This document shows positions 1 to 12,277 of a stretch of DNA of 64,000 nt, one piece after another; positions within the stretch are counted from its first letter, which is position 1; each line of letters begins with the position of its first letter. Source of the stretch: Caprimulgus europaeus (taxonomy: Eukaryota > Chordata > Aves > Caprimulgiformes > Caprimulgidae); NCBI GenBank assembly GCA_907165065.1, contig OU015532.1, positions 32,473,339 to 32,537,338 of the forward strand, in the 5' to 3' direction. Under the pieces are notes generated by a model. The model was not told where the DNA came from, made no database searches, and saw only the letters and a list, made by a program, of their open reading frames with translations. The translations under genes and the position numbers were made by a program.

Positions 1-1835
1 GGACACACTGAGTGGACATACAAGAAGTTGCTGCTCTCCATAGCTAATATACAGTACTTAAAACATACAGATAGGTCTACCCTCTTTCTCTACAGGAGAT
101 GCTGTCTTTGCTTTATAATGAATACTATAGGAAAAAAAATCCAAACCTTGTCTACAGAGTGTAGACAAAAAAATCCAAGCAGTCAAACCCAACTTTTTCT
201 TTTAATTATTCTATCAGTAATATTTTCCTCACAGTTTTCACTGCTAAATTACTTCCTCTTGCTGTCCTTACTTGCTATCTGTATAATGCTAGTTATTTTA
301 CAGGTTAAGATACTCAACTGGTTTTCCCACTAGCAATTTCTAATATTAAGACCTGATTTTACAACAGATTTATCAGGATAGCTTCAGGTAGAAGGGCTCA
401 GTGCATTGGCACTGGATTACTTCTGAAGATACAAAACAATATTAGGCTTCTATTTCAAAATAATCCAAATAAAATAAGTTAAAAACAATACAAAACAGTG
501 AAAGGAGAAATTGAATCTTTAATGAAATCTGTTCATCTACTTGAGCTCTTTTTCTGAATTAAATGAATGATTAAGTCTACATGCCAGTACGCACCTCTCG
601 CACAGCAAGGACTTTCCTCCGCCGTTTAAGTAGCAATGTCATTATCTACTTTATTCCCACTTTAGAAATTGGTGCAATTTATTTGAATTTCTTTCTTCTT
701 TATTTTAAAATTAAATAGACAGAACTAATTACTCTCTGGGAAGAGAATGACATGGGTTATTGTGACACTAAACAGGAAAAACTTAACATGGGGCAAAAGC
801 AGCAGCTACAGAACTTTTCCCTCATCACTCCATTGTTTTCCATCATCTCAGCATTTCTTGCCACCTCTGCAAGTGGAGAAGGAAACTCTAATTTCCCCTG
901 CAGACTTCCAGACTTTGGAAGCTGGACATGAAAGGCAATCTGGTATAAAAGGGATACCTACTGGAACAATAACCCATGGTAGAAAGCAATCTCCTGAGAA
1001 AGGAGACACAGGCCAGAAAACTGGTCTAGATAGTACATTATCCCTCAATCCAAAGACACCATGCAAAGCCCAACTCTTCCTTGCAACTACACATGAAAAT
1101 AACATCCCACCCCAGGGAACCCCCTTGCTAAACACACCAGAAAATGTTGGTACTTTATCTGCCTCTGGTATGCACCGGGGCAAGGATGCTTGACTGCAGG
1201 TAGGGACGCAGCCAGCAGGGTGGCACTAGCACTGACAGTCTGGGCACATTTAGGTGGGCATGGAAAGCCATGACCAAAGGGGCTCCATCCCTGCCATGAC
1301 AGCCAGGCTCTGAGTTACAGTGCACCCCTGGTTCCAAAGAGCAAATATGGTGCCTTCAGCTCCATGTACAGTGGGATCACACCAAGCAAGATGCCGGCTG
1401 GCCAGAAATCCTGCCAGACCTGCGCCTTGGCTACAGGGCGGCATGAGCTCAGCCTAACCCCACAGCAATAGGAACGACTCTATGAAGGAGGTTTATAACT
1501 TTTGGTTTGATCACTTATCCTCTGGAATTTGCAAACCTATCTTTTTGCTTTTAATGTTTTATTGCTTTATCAGAACCCGTTCATCTCTCATCCTTTATTA
1601 CTCTAAAATAAATTGTTCATATTGATTGTAAAGAGCCAAAATATACTTTCATAGTCAACAAAACTGTGCAAAGCATTTATGCAGGGCTGGCAATTTCAAC
1701 AATATTATAGGCTTTCTTGAGGTGTACATAATTACTTACATTGCAGTTTGGATTCCCACTCCAAAACTACTGGAAATAATTTTCTGGTCTTTACAGTAGA
1801 ATTCAATTAATATTTGTCATATTGTCTTTTCTCTC
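1..1835. other. Intergenic/intronic sequence, no gene seen
   Basis: This stretch is mostly AT-rich unique-looking sequence. Roughly 1090-1450 is clearly richer in G and C, with scattered CpGs. Open frames run on both strands there (to about 148 residues), but they have no recognisable domain and no convincing splice context. I could not assign the GC-richer part to any repeat family. Confidence 0.5.
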
Positions 1836-2287
1836 TGTCCTGATTTTGCTAGAGTAGAGTTAATTTTTTTCTTAGTAGCTAGAATACCTACGTTTTGATT
1901 CCAGTATGGGATTTGGAGAAGAAGGTTGGTAAGGTACTGATGTTTTAGTTGTTCCTGGATGCCCAAGCTCATCGTGTCTGGCGAGCTTGCAGGTAAGGAC
2001 TGGTAGGAGGGAAGCGCAGTAAATAGCAAACCCCAAATTGACATTTGGATGTGCCAGTGAGATATTCCATGTCAAATCACATCATGTCAGTATATTAATC
2101 AGGATTGACCAGAAGACGGGGTATTCTCTCAGGGATCGCTCGGGATCGCTCTTCCAGGGTTTGGGTTTTGGGACTTCCTCTGCTCCGGGATCACTGGCTG
2201 GCACAGGCTGGGCATCGGTCGGCGGATGGTGAGCAATGGCACTGTGCATCACTCATTTGTATGTTCTGTTACTACTGTTGTTATCAG
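1836..2287 (+). mobile_element. 5' part of an avian endogenous-retrovirus LTR
   Basis: Starting at a TG at 1836, the sequence follows a widespread bird LTR type that I recognise from general knowledge. It has the 'gatagagttaat' and 'cttagtagct' block near the start, then a 'gatgttttagttgtt' segment. Next comes a 'gatattccat...tgtcagtatat' core-promoter-like stretch, and then the block ending 'gtgagcaatggcactgtg'. Homology stops at about 2287, before the 3' third of the LTR. No retroviral coding region lies beside it. The family is probably ERVL-like, but this is inferred from memory of consensus text and not from a search. There is no sign that it is active. Confidence 0.72.
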
Positions 2288-2329
2288 CCACCTCTGATGC
2301 TAAGCAGCTGGGGTCTTATCCTTTAGTAG

Positions 2330-2343
2330 AAAAAAAAAAAAAA
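2330..2343 (+). repeat. A14 run
   Basis: This is an uninterrupted run of 14 A, 43 bp right of the point where LTR homology ends. No AATAAA precedes it at a suitable distance, so it is not obviously a retrocopy tail. Confidence 0.9.
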
Positions 2344-4742
2344 GCGCCTTTTGTCTTTAAGGGCAAAAAAAATGTCAGTTTTCCATACACTTCTGTGTCC
2401 TATATAATATCTCAGCAGTTACAATTCACATGATCAGAATCTGTAATGTCAGGCTATATTTTGCTCTGGTGGCCTATGCTGTTAGTTTTTTCAGGAGAAA
2501 AAGTATTGACAACAATTCTGTTTTCTTTAACTTAGCTGTCTTTTATTAACCAGTTTCATCCTCTGGTCTTTTTTCAGCTGATGATACTAGTATCTGTTCC
2601 GAGTGATACTCCACATTTTAATCTTCTTCACCTTTGAGTAAAGCTAATTGAGCAAAGTAAATTTAAACTGATTTGCTGATACTTGAGTAGAAAAACAATG
2701 CAAACACAAGCAAGAACTTTCTTTTATAAGCATATGTCACTCATTCTGAGAGCTGGACCGGTGTACCTAAGAAACTTTCTTGACAGTTGCGTTTTCAGTA
2801 ACTATTCCTTTTAAATAGGAAGGAAACAAAGATTGTACATTTAAAGTATGTTTAACATCACAAATATTGGTCCTAGGTTTGGAAGAACAGGCTTCTAAAA
2901 CTGCATAGAACTCTCTGTAAGGTTGTAAACTTCTTGTGCAATGTCAAGTATCCAAAGACCCCTATAATTCACTTTGTAGGGTCTAACAGGATAGAAGAAT
3001 TAATTCAAAATAACAGTCCACTCCAACTACATAATTAATTCTTCACAAACCGATAACAAATGGGACTTACTGACTCTTTAATTCCCTGGTTTAGCTGAAT
3101 GTTATGGAGGGGAAAAATGTAATGCTATGTACTATCTACACAGTATTGAATATATTTCCCTTTTTAAAGCCTTTTAGCACACTTTTTTATATATTTTTCT
3201 CTCCATATGAGATGTGATATTGACCAATGTGAGGCTTTTAGAACATCTGTAGTAAAAGTGTCATTGGTTTGTAAGTTTGATATGGGCAAAAAGTTCACAA
3301 CCACACCCACTCATCTTTAAATTCTCAAAGCTTCATATCAGACCCTATTGCTAAAACAAAACAAAACACACAACTAACTACAATTATAGGACACATTTTA
3401 ATGTCTTCTATAAGAGCGTAAGGAGAACTGCTGCTGATGTCTATAATGTTTCCCCCTCAGCCTTAGGCTTTCCTGAACCTCAATATCAAGATGCTCAAGT
3501 TTGCCTCCCTATAAGGATTGAAGTAAGTTGACTGCTGTATTGTTCAGAATTCAGCTATTCTGATTCAAACAACCCCTTCAAACTGCTCTGTAGATGCTGG
3601 AATCTATCTACTCATACCAGCTGTCAATTTGCTCAAGTATCTTACTTAGCTTTCTGTAAAAGTGATCAGAAAGATGTCTTGTGGAAACTTTGATGTGGAT
3701 TCCCAATGCATTAAGGTAAGATGGGTAAGAGAAGTCTTCTGTTCTCATTGGATGGTGGGAGGAAACTGTAGGAGGGCACTGCATGATTATTAACAGTTAA
3801 GTGACAAAACCTGATTCTTCACTGTGAAGAGGATGATCTGTTGATGTGAGCAAACACGAACATGGAGGTCAAATGCATACACTTCCAGGCTTGACAGCTA
3901 GTCTGGGCTGAACACACAGAGGGCCCTTCTGTGTGAACCTAAGTGAGGACTGAAGCAGCACTAGAACTAACAGCAGCAGAAACAGACTGAACAAAAATCA
4001 GAATCCCATAGCAGATTAATCCTTCTCCTAGGTAAAAATGATATTGTATTAATGACTTTGAAATTATCCTATTTGCTCTACTCTGTAGGAAACTTTCACT
4101 GTCACATTAAATAGGCGACAGTGATGGGACTGAAAATTGATGTGCTGACAGAAGGGTGAGTCATGAAAAAGCCACAGTCAAGGGCAAAATGTTTGGGAAA
4201 GCCTTTTTTTACATATGCTTGTATTACTCTAACAGCTTCTCTGTCTATTCTTCCCAGTAACACAAAATAGCCTTTGGCATTAAGAAACTCTTCTCAGACT
4301 GAGAAATAGTTTTGCTGCTGATGTGCTAATAATTAGTTCTGTGAAGCAGTTCACTAAAACTAATAGTAATTTGTGCTGTGGGCTACTGCAAAAGTATGTG
4401 TTTCTAATGCTATTTTATGATTTTCTGCTAATTGTGTTTCCTTACACTTTGGGAGACTTCAAGCAACATCAAGCTGTATCTTAACCAGGTACTTGCTGGG
4501 AAAGTAATGCTGGGCTTTCACTTAACAATGAGACTTAATCACCTATTGACTCTGAACTAACACTGTCTCCCTATACTTGTAAGTACTTAATTGCTTCTTA
4601 AAGAATTAATTCCCCTAACTAATCAACAAAATAACACATCATTAAGTAGTTTCTCAAATTTCATTCTAAGAATGAAAGAGCAGCAGTCTTAGACAAGCTC
4701 TCTATCCCACATCTAACGCGTATTTTTTCATATGCAAAATAC
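2344..4742. other. Unique-looking AT-rich sequence, no gene seen
   Basis: I see no exon with convincing splice sites, no repeat that I recognise and no RNA gene in this 2.4 kb. All reading frames are closed frequently. Confidence 0.5.
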
Positions 4743-4985
4743 AGAATCATAGAATCATAGAATGTTGTGAGTTGGAAGGGACCCTCAAGGATCATTGAGT
4801 CCAACTCTTGCCCTGGCATAGGACAATCACAAGATTCAGACCATGTGTCTGAGGACGTTGTCCAAATGCTTCTTGAATATTGTCAGGCTTGGTGCCATGA
4901 CCACCTCCCTGGGGAGCCTGTTCCAGTGTTCTACCACCCTATGGGTGAAGAAATCTTTTCCTAATGTCCAACCTAAACTTTTCTG
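4743..4985 (-). mobile_element. CR1 LINE, 3' end fragment
   Basis: The left edge is a doubled 'agaatcat' tail, which is the reverse complement of the CR1 3' tail. It is followed by the typical CR1 3' UTR and the end of ORF2 read backwards (for example 'gagtccaactcttgccc', 'ggggagcctgttccagtg', 'cctaatgtccaacctaaac'). The element is therefore on the minus strand and is 5'-truncated after about 240 bp, as most CR1 copies are. It is very similar to the 3' end of the longer copy at 16116, so both belong to the same subfamily. Confidence 0.93.
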
Positions 4986-5694
4986 AATCACGAATAAAAC
5001 TTTTCCAGTTCAGCATGGCAGGTAATTTGCTTGCCAAATCATCTGCTGATCAGTAAGAATTCGAATCAGGAAGGTGATTGCCCAGCTACTATGGCCTAAT
5101 GTATTCAAACTACTATCAAAATATCAAATAGTAATTACACTTGTTTATTTTCACTGAAGTCGAAGATTAAGTTTTACAACCTACTTAAAAGGGGAAAAAT
5201 TCAGGCTCAAGAAAAGATTAATTTGTCAAAAAGTTAATCTTAAACAGTACCATAATATTATATTATGTAAATTATACTAAATTATTTGATTATATCAAAA
5301 TGTTGAGTGAATTCACATGAAAAGAAGTAGCACAGAAACCTAAACAGCCTATAATATTCACAGAGATCTTCAATCCTAACTAGCTAATAAGTGTAATGCT
5401 TTTACTGTCTGACAGAGCATCTGTTTAAAGAGGCTGTTAGAAAGCTTTCTCAGCATCATAGCATTAATGTTCTTTCAGCATAATTACTTCTTACATTTTA
5501 TTTCTATCAGACTAAACCACTGGGTTTTTTAAAGGACATTCTTTTCTTGACAAATAGTCCCAATGGTACAAGTCACATAACTTTAAGCGAAAAATTTACC
5601 AGAAGTATATAGGAAGAAGAAAGTATAAAAGAAAATTCCACAGTGATTTCTTCAAACAAAAAAACAAGAAAAAAATTTCAAGAACATGAACTTG
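4986..5694. other. AT-rich spacer, nothing recognised
   Basis: This is AT-rich sequence between a CR1 tail and the long pentanucleotide array. I see no exon, RNA gene or recognisable repeat in it. Confidence 0.5.
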
Positions 5695-6074
5695 TTTCTT
5701 TTCTTTTCTTTCTTTTCTTTTCTTTTCTTTTCTTTTCTTTTCTTTTCTTTTCTTTTCTTTTCTTTTCTTTTCTTTTCTTTTCTTTTCTTTTCTTTTCTTT
5801 TCTTTTCTTTTCTTTTCTTTTCTTTTCTTTTCTTTTCTTTTCTTTTCTTTTCTTTTCTTTTCTTTTCTTTTCTTTTCTTTTCTTTTCTTTTCTTTTCTCT
5901 TCTTTTCTTTTCTCTTCTTTTCTTTTCTTTTCTTTTCTTTTCTTTTCTTTTCTTTTCTTTTCTTTTCTTTTCTTTTCTTTTCTTTTCTTTTCTTTTCTTT
6001 TCTTTTCTTTTCTTTTCTTTTCTTTTCTTTTCTTTTCTTTTCTTTTCTTTTCTTTTCTTTTCTTTTCTTTTCTC
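5695..6074 (+). repeat. (TTTTC)n microsatellite, about 76 units
   Basis: This is a nearly pure TTTTC pentanucleotide array of about 380 bp, or AAAAG on the other strand. One unit is one base short near the left end, and there are two C-for-T interruptions near 5899 and 5913. It directly abuts the 5' truncation point of a CR1 fragment on its right. The long open frames through it on both strands, with phenylalanine/leucine/serine repeats or lysine/glutamate/arginine repeats, are artefacts of the pentamer. The tract is all pyrimidine on one strand, a composition that can form triplex DNA. Confidence 0.98.
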
Positions 6075-6550
6075 TAAATTGAAAACATGTGGGTTTGACG
6101 GATGGATCACTTGGTGGATAATGAACTGGCTGGATGGCTACACTCAAAAGAGTTGTGGTCACCCAGTGGCAAGTGGTGTCCCTCAGGGGTTGGTATTGGG
6201 ACCGGTGCTGTTCAGCATCTTTGTTGGTGACATGGACAGTGGGATCGAGTGCACCTTCAGCAAGTTTGCTGACGACACCAAGCTGTGTGGTGCAGTTGAC
6301 ACGCTGGAGGGACAGACACCATCCAGAGGGACCTTGACAGGCTTGAGAGGTGGGCCTGTGCTAACCTCATGAAGTTCAACAAGGCCAAATGCAAGGTCCT
6401 GCACCTGGGTTGGGACAATCCCAAACATAAATACAGACTGGGTGATGACTGGATTGACACCAGCTCTGAAGAGAAGGACTTGGGAGTGGTGGTGGATGAG
6501 AAGCTCAACATGAGCTGGCAATGTGCACTTGCAGCCCAGAAGGCCAACAG
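6075..6550 (+). mobile_element. CR1 LINE, internal ORF2 reverse-transcriptase fragment
   Basis: On the plus strand, translation gives the middle to C-terminal part of CR1 ORF2. The order is a GFDGW segment, then SGVPQG (RT motif), then the catalytic FADD box near 6265-6276, then the thumb region with '[13 protein letters not shown]', then '[12 protein letters not shown]'. The ORF is broken: the frame shifts just after the FADD segment, between about 6300 and 6370. The fragment is truncated at both ends. The 5' side abuts the (TTTTC)n array and the 3' side stops at the AQKAN codons, where LTR sequence begins. A LINE that lacks its 3' end implies a later deletion or recombination. It is a dead copy. 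Confidence 0.93.
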
Positions 6551-6721
6551 TTGTTATCAGTATCATTTTATTTTAATTAGTAAATAGTTTTTATCTCAAC
6601 CCATGAGTCTCCTTGCCCTTTTCCTTCCAGTTCTCTCCCCTCCTCTCTGGAGGGGTGGGGGAGAGTGAAAGACCAGGCTGTGTTTGGCTGCAAACTAAAA
6701 CGGTGAAGCCAATCCACCACA
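6551..6721 (+). mobile_element. 3' part of an avian endogenous-retrovirus LTR
   Basis: It begins with 'ttgttatcag' and continues with 'ttttatctcaaccca', the hallmark of the 3' third of the common bird LTR family also seen at 1836-2287. A C-rich stretch ('ttctctcccctcctctctgg') follows, then a degenerate terminus ending in CA at about 6721. The orientation is the same as the 5' piece at 1836. The two pieces are complementary parts of the consensus and share the 10 bases at their broken ends. No coding sequence accompanies it. Confidence 0.72.
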
Positions 6722-8686
6722 CTGGGTAAGATTAATACTATCTTTAACTTTCTACAGCTAAACCTTGCAGGCCAATTCCACAAATATCTGCCTACTTTCA
6801 GTTACCTGGTTTCAGCAATGCTTTAGCTAAGTATCTGGATTTGCCACAGAGTGAACAGAGATAATTAAATGACTAAGTCTGGAATTCCCAGGAAACGCAT
6901 GCTTTGGAGCAGATGTGTAATCTTCACAAAAACACTTAAGGGATGTGTTAGGCACCTGGAGCTCTGAGTTCAGTATATGTGTGAGATTGCAGTCTGCGTC
7001 ATGAAACTGCCTTTTTGACATGGGCTGTCTTTTGCATAGGGGTATCTGGCCTTTTCCTTGTAAAAAACTTTCCAGAGAAGGGGAAGTGGGGGCATCACTG
7101 TCCCTATCTGTGCTTGCTTATGGAAAAAAAAGAGCTGCCTAGAAAGTCACACTGGTGTTCTGCAGTCTCTTGGCTGCAGGTGATTCTAACAGCAACTCAG
7201 CAGCCCTCTAGTTTACACGTCTAAATCTCACCAGAAAGACTTGCCCACAGTTAAACTTCTCACCTTTAGCCAAAAGATTTTCTATTCCCATTAAGTATGA
7301 AGTGGGGATTTTAAACCTCACACTCCTAGGGTTTTTTAAGACAACATAAAAATATTCTGTTTTGGCAAACTTTTGGGTTTTGACAAAAATTTCTTGGTTG
7401 TGAATTTGCACAGTTGATTGGAATTTGGAATATTTTGTAATAAAAGGAACTGAAATAAAGCAATGTGAAAACTTCTCAGAATGCTAGATAATAATCCAGA
7501 ATATCACTTATGTCACATTCCATGTAAAGGAGTGCCTCAGAAAATGTCAACAATGTGCCATATTTTTTGTCTGTGACAATTAACAGAAAATACCTTACAA
7601 ACCTGCAATCTCTAAAATTAAATAGATTACAATTCAGAGGCACACATGATCCTCCATACCACTTAAATATCCTTGCACAAGCATTATAGAGTAAAATATG
7701 GCTCCCTCCTCCTACATAAAAGTATGTGAAAATGCTTTTAAAATCTGAGGTGTAAATTAATTATTCTGTAGATCATTATTTCAATTTCATTACTATCTTT
7801 AAGTTTGAATATATGTCCTTAAATAATTCAGAAACCAATTCCATTGAATTTTAGCAGGCCTCGGGCAGCTGCTGCAGTGTGCCTGTAAACTGCAAACTTA
7901 CTGATATTATTTTTAAAATGGCAGCACATTGTCAAGTACAACAGGAACATGCAGAGAATCAGACATTAAGAGTGCACTAATGCTGCAAATGTTGTTAAAC
8001 AACTGTTTCAGTTTAAACCTTCATACACGTGAACTCACAGTACCAAACCAGAATCTTACAGTTTCTGTGAAGATACTTTGTGTTCATGTGAGTAAACCAC
8101 TAAGGGAAGATAAAAAGAACAGAAGTGGGTAATTTTTATCAGCTGTCTGAATGTTTTCTTCAAGCTAATAGGCATATCACATTTGTTCAAACACTTATGT
8201 AATATTTGTACTATCTTAACTTGAACATATTTCAAGAGAAACTTACCTCTTTTCCATTTTCAAAAGTTTCACTCCCTGAAATATGAGCCAAGACTGACTC
8301 AAAACCTGGTGAATCTTTGCTTCCAGAGTGTCTGTATCCTGCAAGTTATATATTTTGTATTTATGTACTTTGGAAATTCTTTTCAGTTCTAAGGCTAAGA
8401 GAACCATTTGTATGTGTTTCAAATAAATTTTCAGTAGAAAGATTTGTAGATTCCTTTATTTTTGTTATTTAAAAAGCCTGTGAAACATTTCTGCTCAAAA
8501 TCAACCTTGCATACTGCAAGGGCTTAAACATCCAATTAAGTTTCCTAGATGTACCATTATTCTTCAGTAAAATTTAGTACTGAGAGCTCTGACCTCTTTA
8601 GATTTGTTGATAATTGCTAGACTTAATTTCAAATAATTAACAGAACCACTTTGTTACTTTAAGTTTTACACAAAACTTGGAGGGGG
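6722..8686. other. AT-rich sequence, no gene seen
   Basis: I found no recognisable repeat, RNA gene or exon with supporting splice signals here. Short frames of up to about 70 codons are within chance for this composition. Confidence 0.5.
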
Positions 8687-8754
8687 GAACCAAACCAAAC
8701 CAAACCAAACCAAACCAAACCCAAAAAAAAAAAAAAAAAACCAAACAACCAAAC
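8687..8754 (+). repeat. (AACCA)n microsatellite with A18 core
   Basis: There are about seven AACCA units (8687-8722), then 18 A, then degenerate CCAAAC units. The array is compound and looks like A-run slippage within an AACCA array. Confidence 0.9.
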
Positions 8755-11700
8755 ATTTTGTTAAGTAAAAACTGTGGGCAAATAAACCTAGGGAGTGGGA
8801 GGGACAATGAGGAAAATGTGAGCGACTGGTGATTTTGCAGGTGTCTGGAGTTATATTTTGCTGTAAGTAAGTGGAGAAAATGTTCCGGGACACAGTTGGA
8901 TATAATAGCCATAAAGTTTTTACATTGCTCTGCGTCTTTCTCAGATCTGAAGTAAGTAAAATCAATTTGCTCTTTCACTCAGAAGTGTTTTGTAGTGAAA
9001 AGCTAAAAAACTGAAAAACTTATCCTCAGCCCTGTGGACAATCACAAGCATGATGGGAACCTAGGTGTTTAAATAATTAAACCTTTAAATGTCACTTTAG
9101 ACAACTTCTGAGCACAAGCTTTTTCTTGTTATTCCTTAGAAACGCCAGGGAGGAGTCACTGTTCTGTTTTGCTGGTAGCATACATAAACCAGACACGTCA
9201 GCCCCACCTCAGAAATCTACTGTCCTCAACATGACCTGTGCCTGTCAAGCCTTCAGTCATATAAATTTAAGGACCACATTCTTATCTTATCAAATCACTT
9301 TAATGTTTGGGAAATAAATGTTATTTTCATTTATATCAGGGGAATTGACTTCTGTGGGTAAAAGGAACTAGGGAAGGACATGAGAAAAGAGTCTGATTTA
9401 AAGAATTGCAAATATGTAGATTTACTTGCAACAGAGGTTCTCAGGGATTTCAAAGGTATCACTGAATATTACATTCTTGGGCGGGGGGTTGGGGAAGAGA
9501 GAAACAATCAATTGGAGACACAGGATGTAACTTTATAATTTTTGTCAGAAAATGTAGACTTGATCTCTTTCTGAGGATCTTGCATTGGGAAGCTTCAGTG
9601 TTAGCAAAAGTTCCATGCTCAGCAGTAGTAATTGTAAGGAGCAATTTGGACAACACATTTTCTTTCTGTTCCTCGGACGTTTCTTTCAGTGGAGATTTAT
9701 CTAAGAGCCATTTTTGGACATTGCCCAGGAGCACAATTATACAGGCTCCCTAATTTCCATATGAAAAATAGTATCAGTAACTTCAATGCATATGTCATAA
9801 TTTAAATACATTCAGCATTCCCCAAATTTTAACAGTGATTAGTGAAACTAGTGACCACAAATGGATTTTCTTGACTTGATTGCAGAAGCTCTTAATAGTA
9901 GAGGATGAGAACATTAATCTCTTACTTCAGTGAGCATTTAAAAGTGTGGAACTTAATTACTTTTCTGTGCATGCTTTCAGTATATTGCTAAATATTAAAA
10001 ATATCTTTCTTGACTAATAACACGTCTGCTATCAAGAAAAGTGACCCAGAGTGGAAATGTTTTTATTTGACAGAATAGATTTTCCACTATTGTTGAAGAC
10101 TTTCTTCAAAAGTCATCAACAAAGGAATGGTGTTTCTCATACTAGACTATTTCCAATGCATTACTGAACCAAATCTGCAGGAAATAAAGCATAAGTCTCT
10201 TCTAAGTAAATAAGCAGGACTAGCTGGAGCAGATTAAATTGTTTCTTTTAGAGACCTACTCTGTGGGGTGAAAAAAATTACTCTAACTTCCTTGATCTGT
10301 TTCCTAATGAGTTACTGTAACTACAGTTACAACTCACATCAGGGAACTACCCAATGTGGCATTAGCCTCCACATCTACTTTTAACAGACCAGAATGTGGC
10401 AGAACTTTAGAAATTAAAATTAAAGTGCTGCAGCTGGGCCACAGGGAAGGATGCTTGTACACTTACACAGTTCATACAGAATTCTGTATCCAGTCTCTCA
10501 TTTTCATAAGGTTTAAGAACTAATAGTATTAATTAAATCAGGATGATCTAAGCAGGGAAATAAATATTTTAGGAGGATCCAAATAAGTCTTTGGAACTTT
10601 GATGAAACCTTTATAATCTTAATAGTTTGTATTATTTCAAGCTGTTACTGGCCAGCTGTGTCACCTCCCAGATTCTCATGTAACAATTTCTTCACATATG
10701 TGATAGCTTGTGATTACACTTTAGGTGTAATTATGTGTGTAAAATGTTTATGTGTGTGAGCTTCTCAGCCCTGTGTCATCAGTCACTACTAATTCCACCC
10801 ATAAGCAGTTCCAGTGTGAAGCAGTAGCTGTAAAGGTGATAGGCTGAATGGAACTGCCCCCAGAGCCCATAATCAATAGCTGAAGGGTTCCACTGTAATG
10901 TCTGCACAAGGTAACCCAGTGTCTGGACTTGCTGTTGCAAATTTCTAAGCACTATATCTGGTTTTCCTTTGATCTTTCACTCACCAGCTATTTTACTGGT
11001 TTACTGCTAGACAATTGCTCTAACCAATTAAATATTCATATACCTCATCCCTAAGTATGAGGCTTGGATAAGGAGATCTGATCATGCAGTATACTTCCCA
11101 ATATGGTGAAGAAAAGTTTTCCTTGATGTATTGTTCTTTGCAGGTATGTCCCCTGCCCTGTTCAAATAATGCAAATAAACTGGAATTCTGTTCAAGAACA
11201 AGATAGACCTTCCATTTCATTATTACCTGCTTGCAGACCTGTAATCTGTCACTAATACACAGTTCAAATTTCACACAAAAGGTAGGAACAGGATTTTAAT
11301 AACAGTAACAAATTCATATAGGTCTTTTTAGAAATAAACGTAAAAACACTTTTTATCCCACTATGTAGTGGAGCACAGAGAGGCAAGTTGACTTAGTGTC
11401 ATACAAGTATGCCCAGTGTTATTTTATGCAATATACTTTCCTATGCCAAGTAAAAAAGAAAGAGAAATCCAACTACTTTTATTTCTAGATAAATGAATTT
11501 TCTCTAGGAATGTTTCTCTTCTTCCCTTCTCATTTTAAAACAAAAGTCAGATCTTGCCTTATTGGTCATAAGTATCTGCATATAACAAATTGCTTTTTTA
11601 AAAGGCAGTACCCAGATTTCTACAACTGATTCTATGTATAATCTAATTTTGTTTACATACACAAACCACACTTCCAATATATATGATCAAGCAGTAAATA

Positions 11701-12277
11701 AACAATAATTTTCCTCTGATACCTCAAATTACCTTCAATATCCGAAGTCTATGGAAAATTCTCAAGAATTGTCTGTGCTCAGACACTAAAGCAGTATAGA
11801 AACCTTCTTTCACTCAGCTTCCTTTTCAAGCAGTTTCTGCATGGAACTGAACATGTTTCTCTAAAATAAAATATTTATTTGTGTATGCAGGAGAAATACA
11901 TTAAAAGTATGTGCAATAATACAACGTGTGAATTCTCACTATAATATACAGTTAGCATTAGTTTGATACATAAAACTAGCTTTCCATTGCCTCTACAAAA
12001 TATATTCTCTAAGGAAGGATACAGTGATGAAAAATTCAGGATATCAATCTTTGAATCTTTATTTCTAGCTCTAATTGCAGTTTATTAATGAAGATATTTA
12101 GTATGCCAATAAATACTCTAGGGAAAATTGTAATGAAGCTGTGCAACAATCTGGAGTTTTATTTCTAATGCTCTGGTGCATTTGTTCAGAAGTTTTGTAA
12201 GGAACTGTGATGAGTCAGATGGTCATCACAAGCAGAACTGTTAGAAAATTGAAAACTGTATGTTTAATTGGTTTTAC
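8755..12277. other. AT-rich sequence, no gene seen
   Basis: These 3.5 kb show no CR1, LTR, exon or RNA gene that I can support. A short G run lies at 9482-9488. Confidence 0.5.

Noticed and set aside
747..1193. A 148-codon plus frame and an overlapping 111-codon minus frame
   Set aside because: There is no recognisable family, no splice context and no promoter, and both strands are open over the same GC-richer segment.
5596..6372. Four long frames (144-228 codons) of Phe/Leu/Ser or Lys/Glu/Arg repeats
   Set aside because: They are produced by the (TTTTC)n array, which has no stop codon in any frame. The 228-codon frame also simply runs into the CR1 RT fragment.
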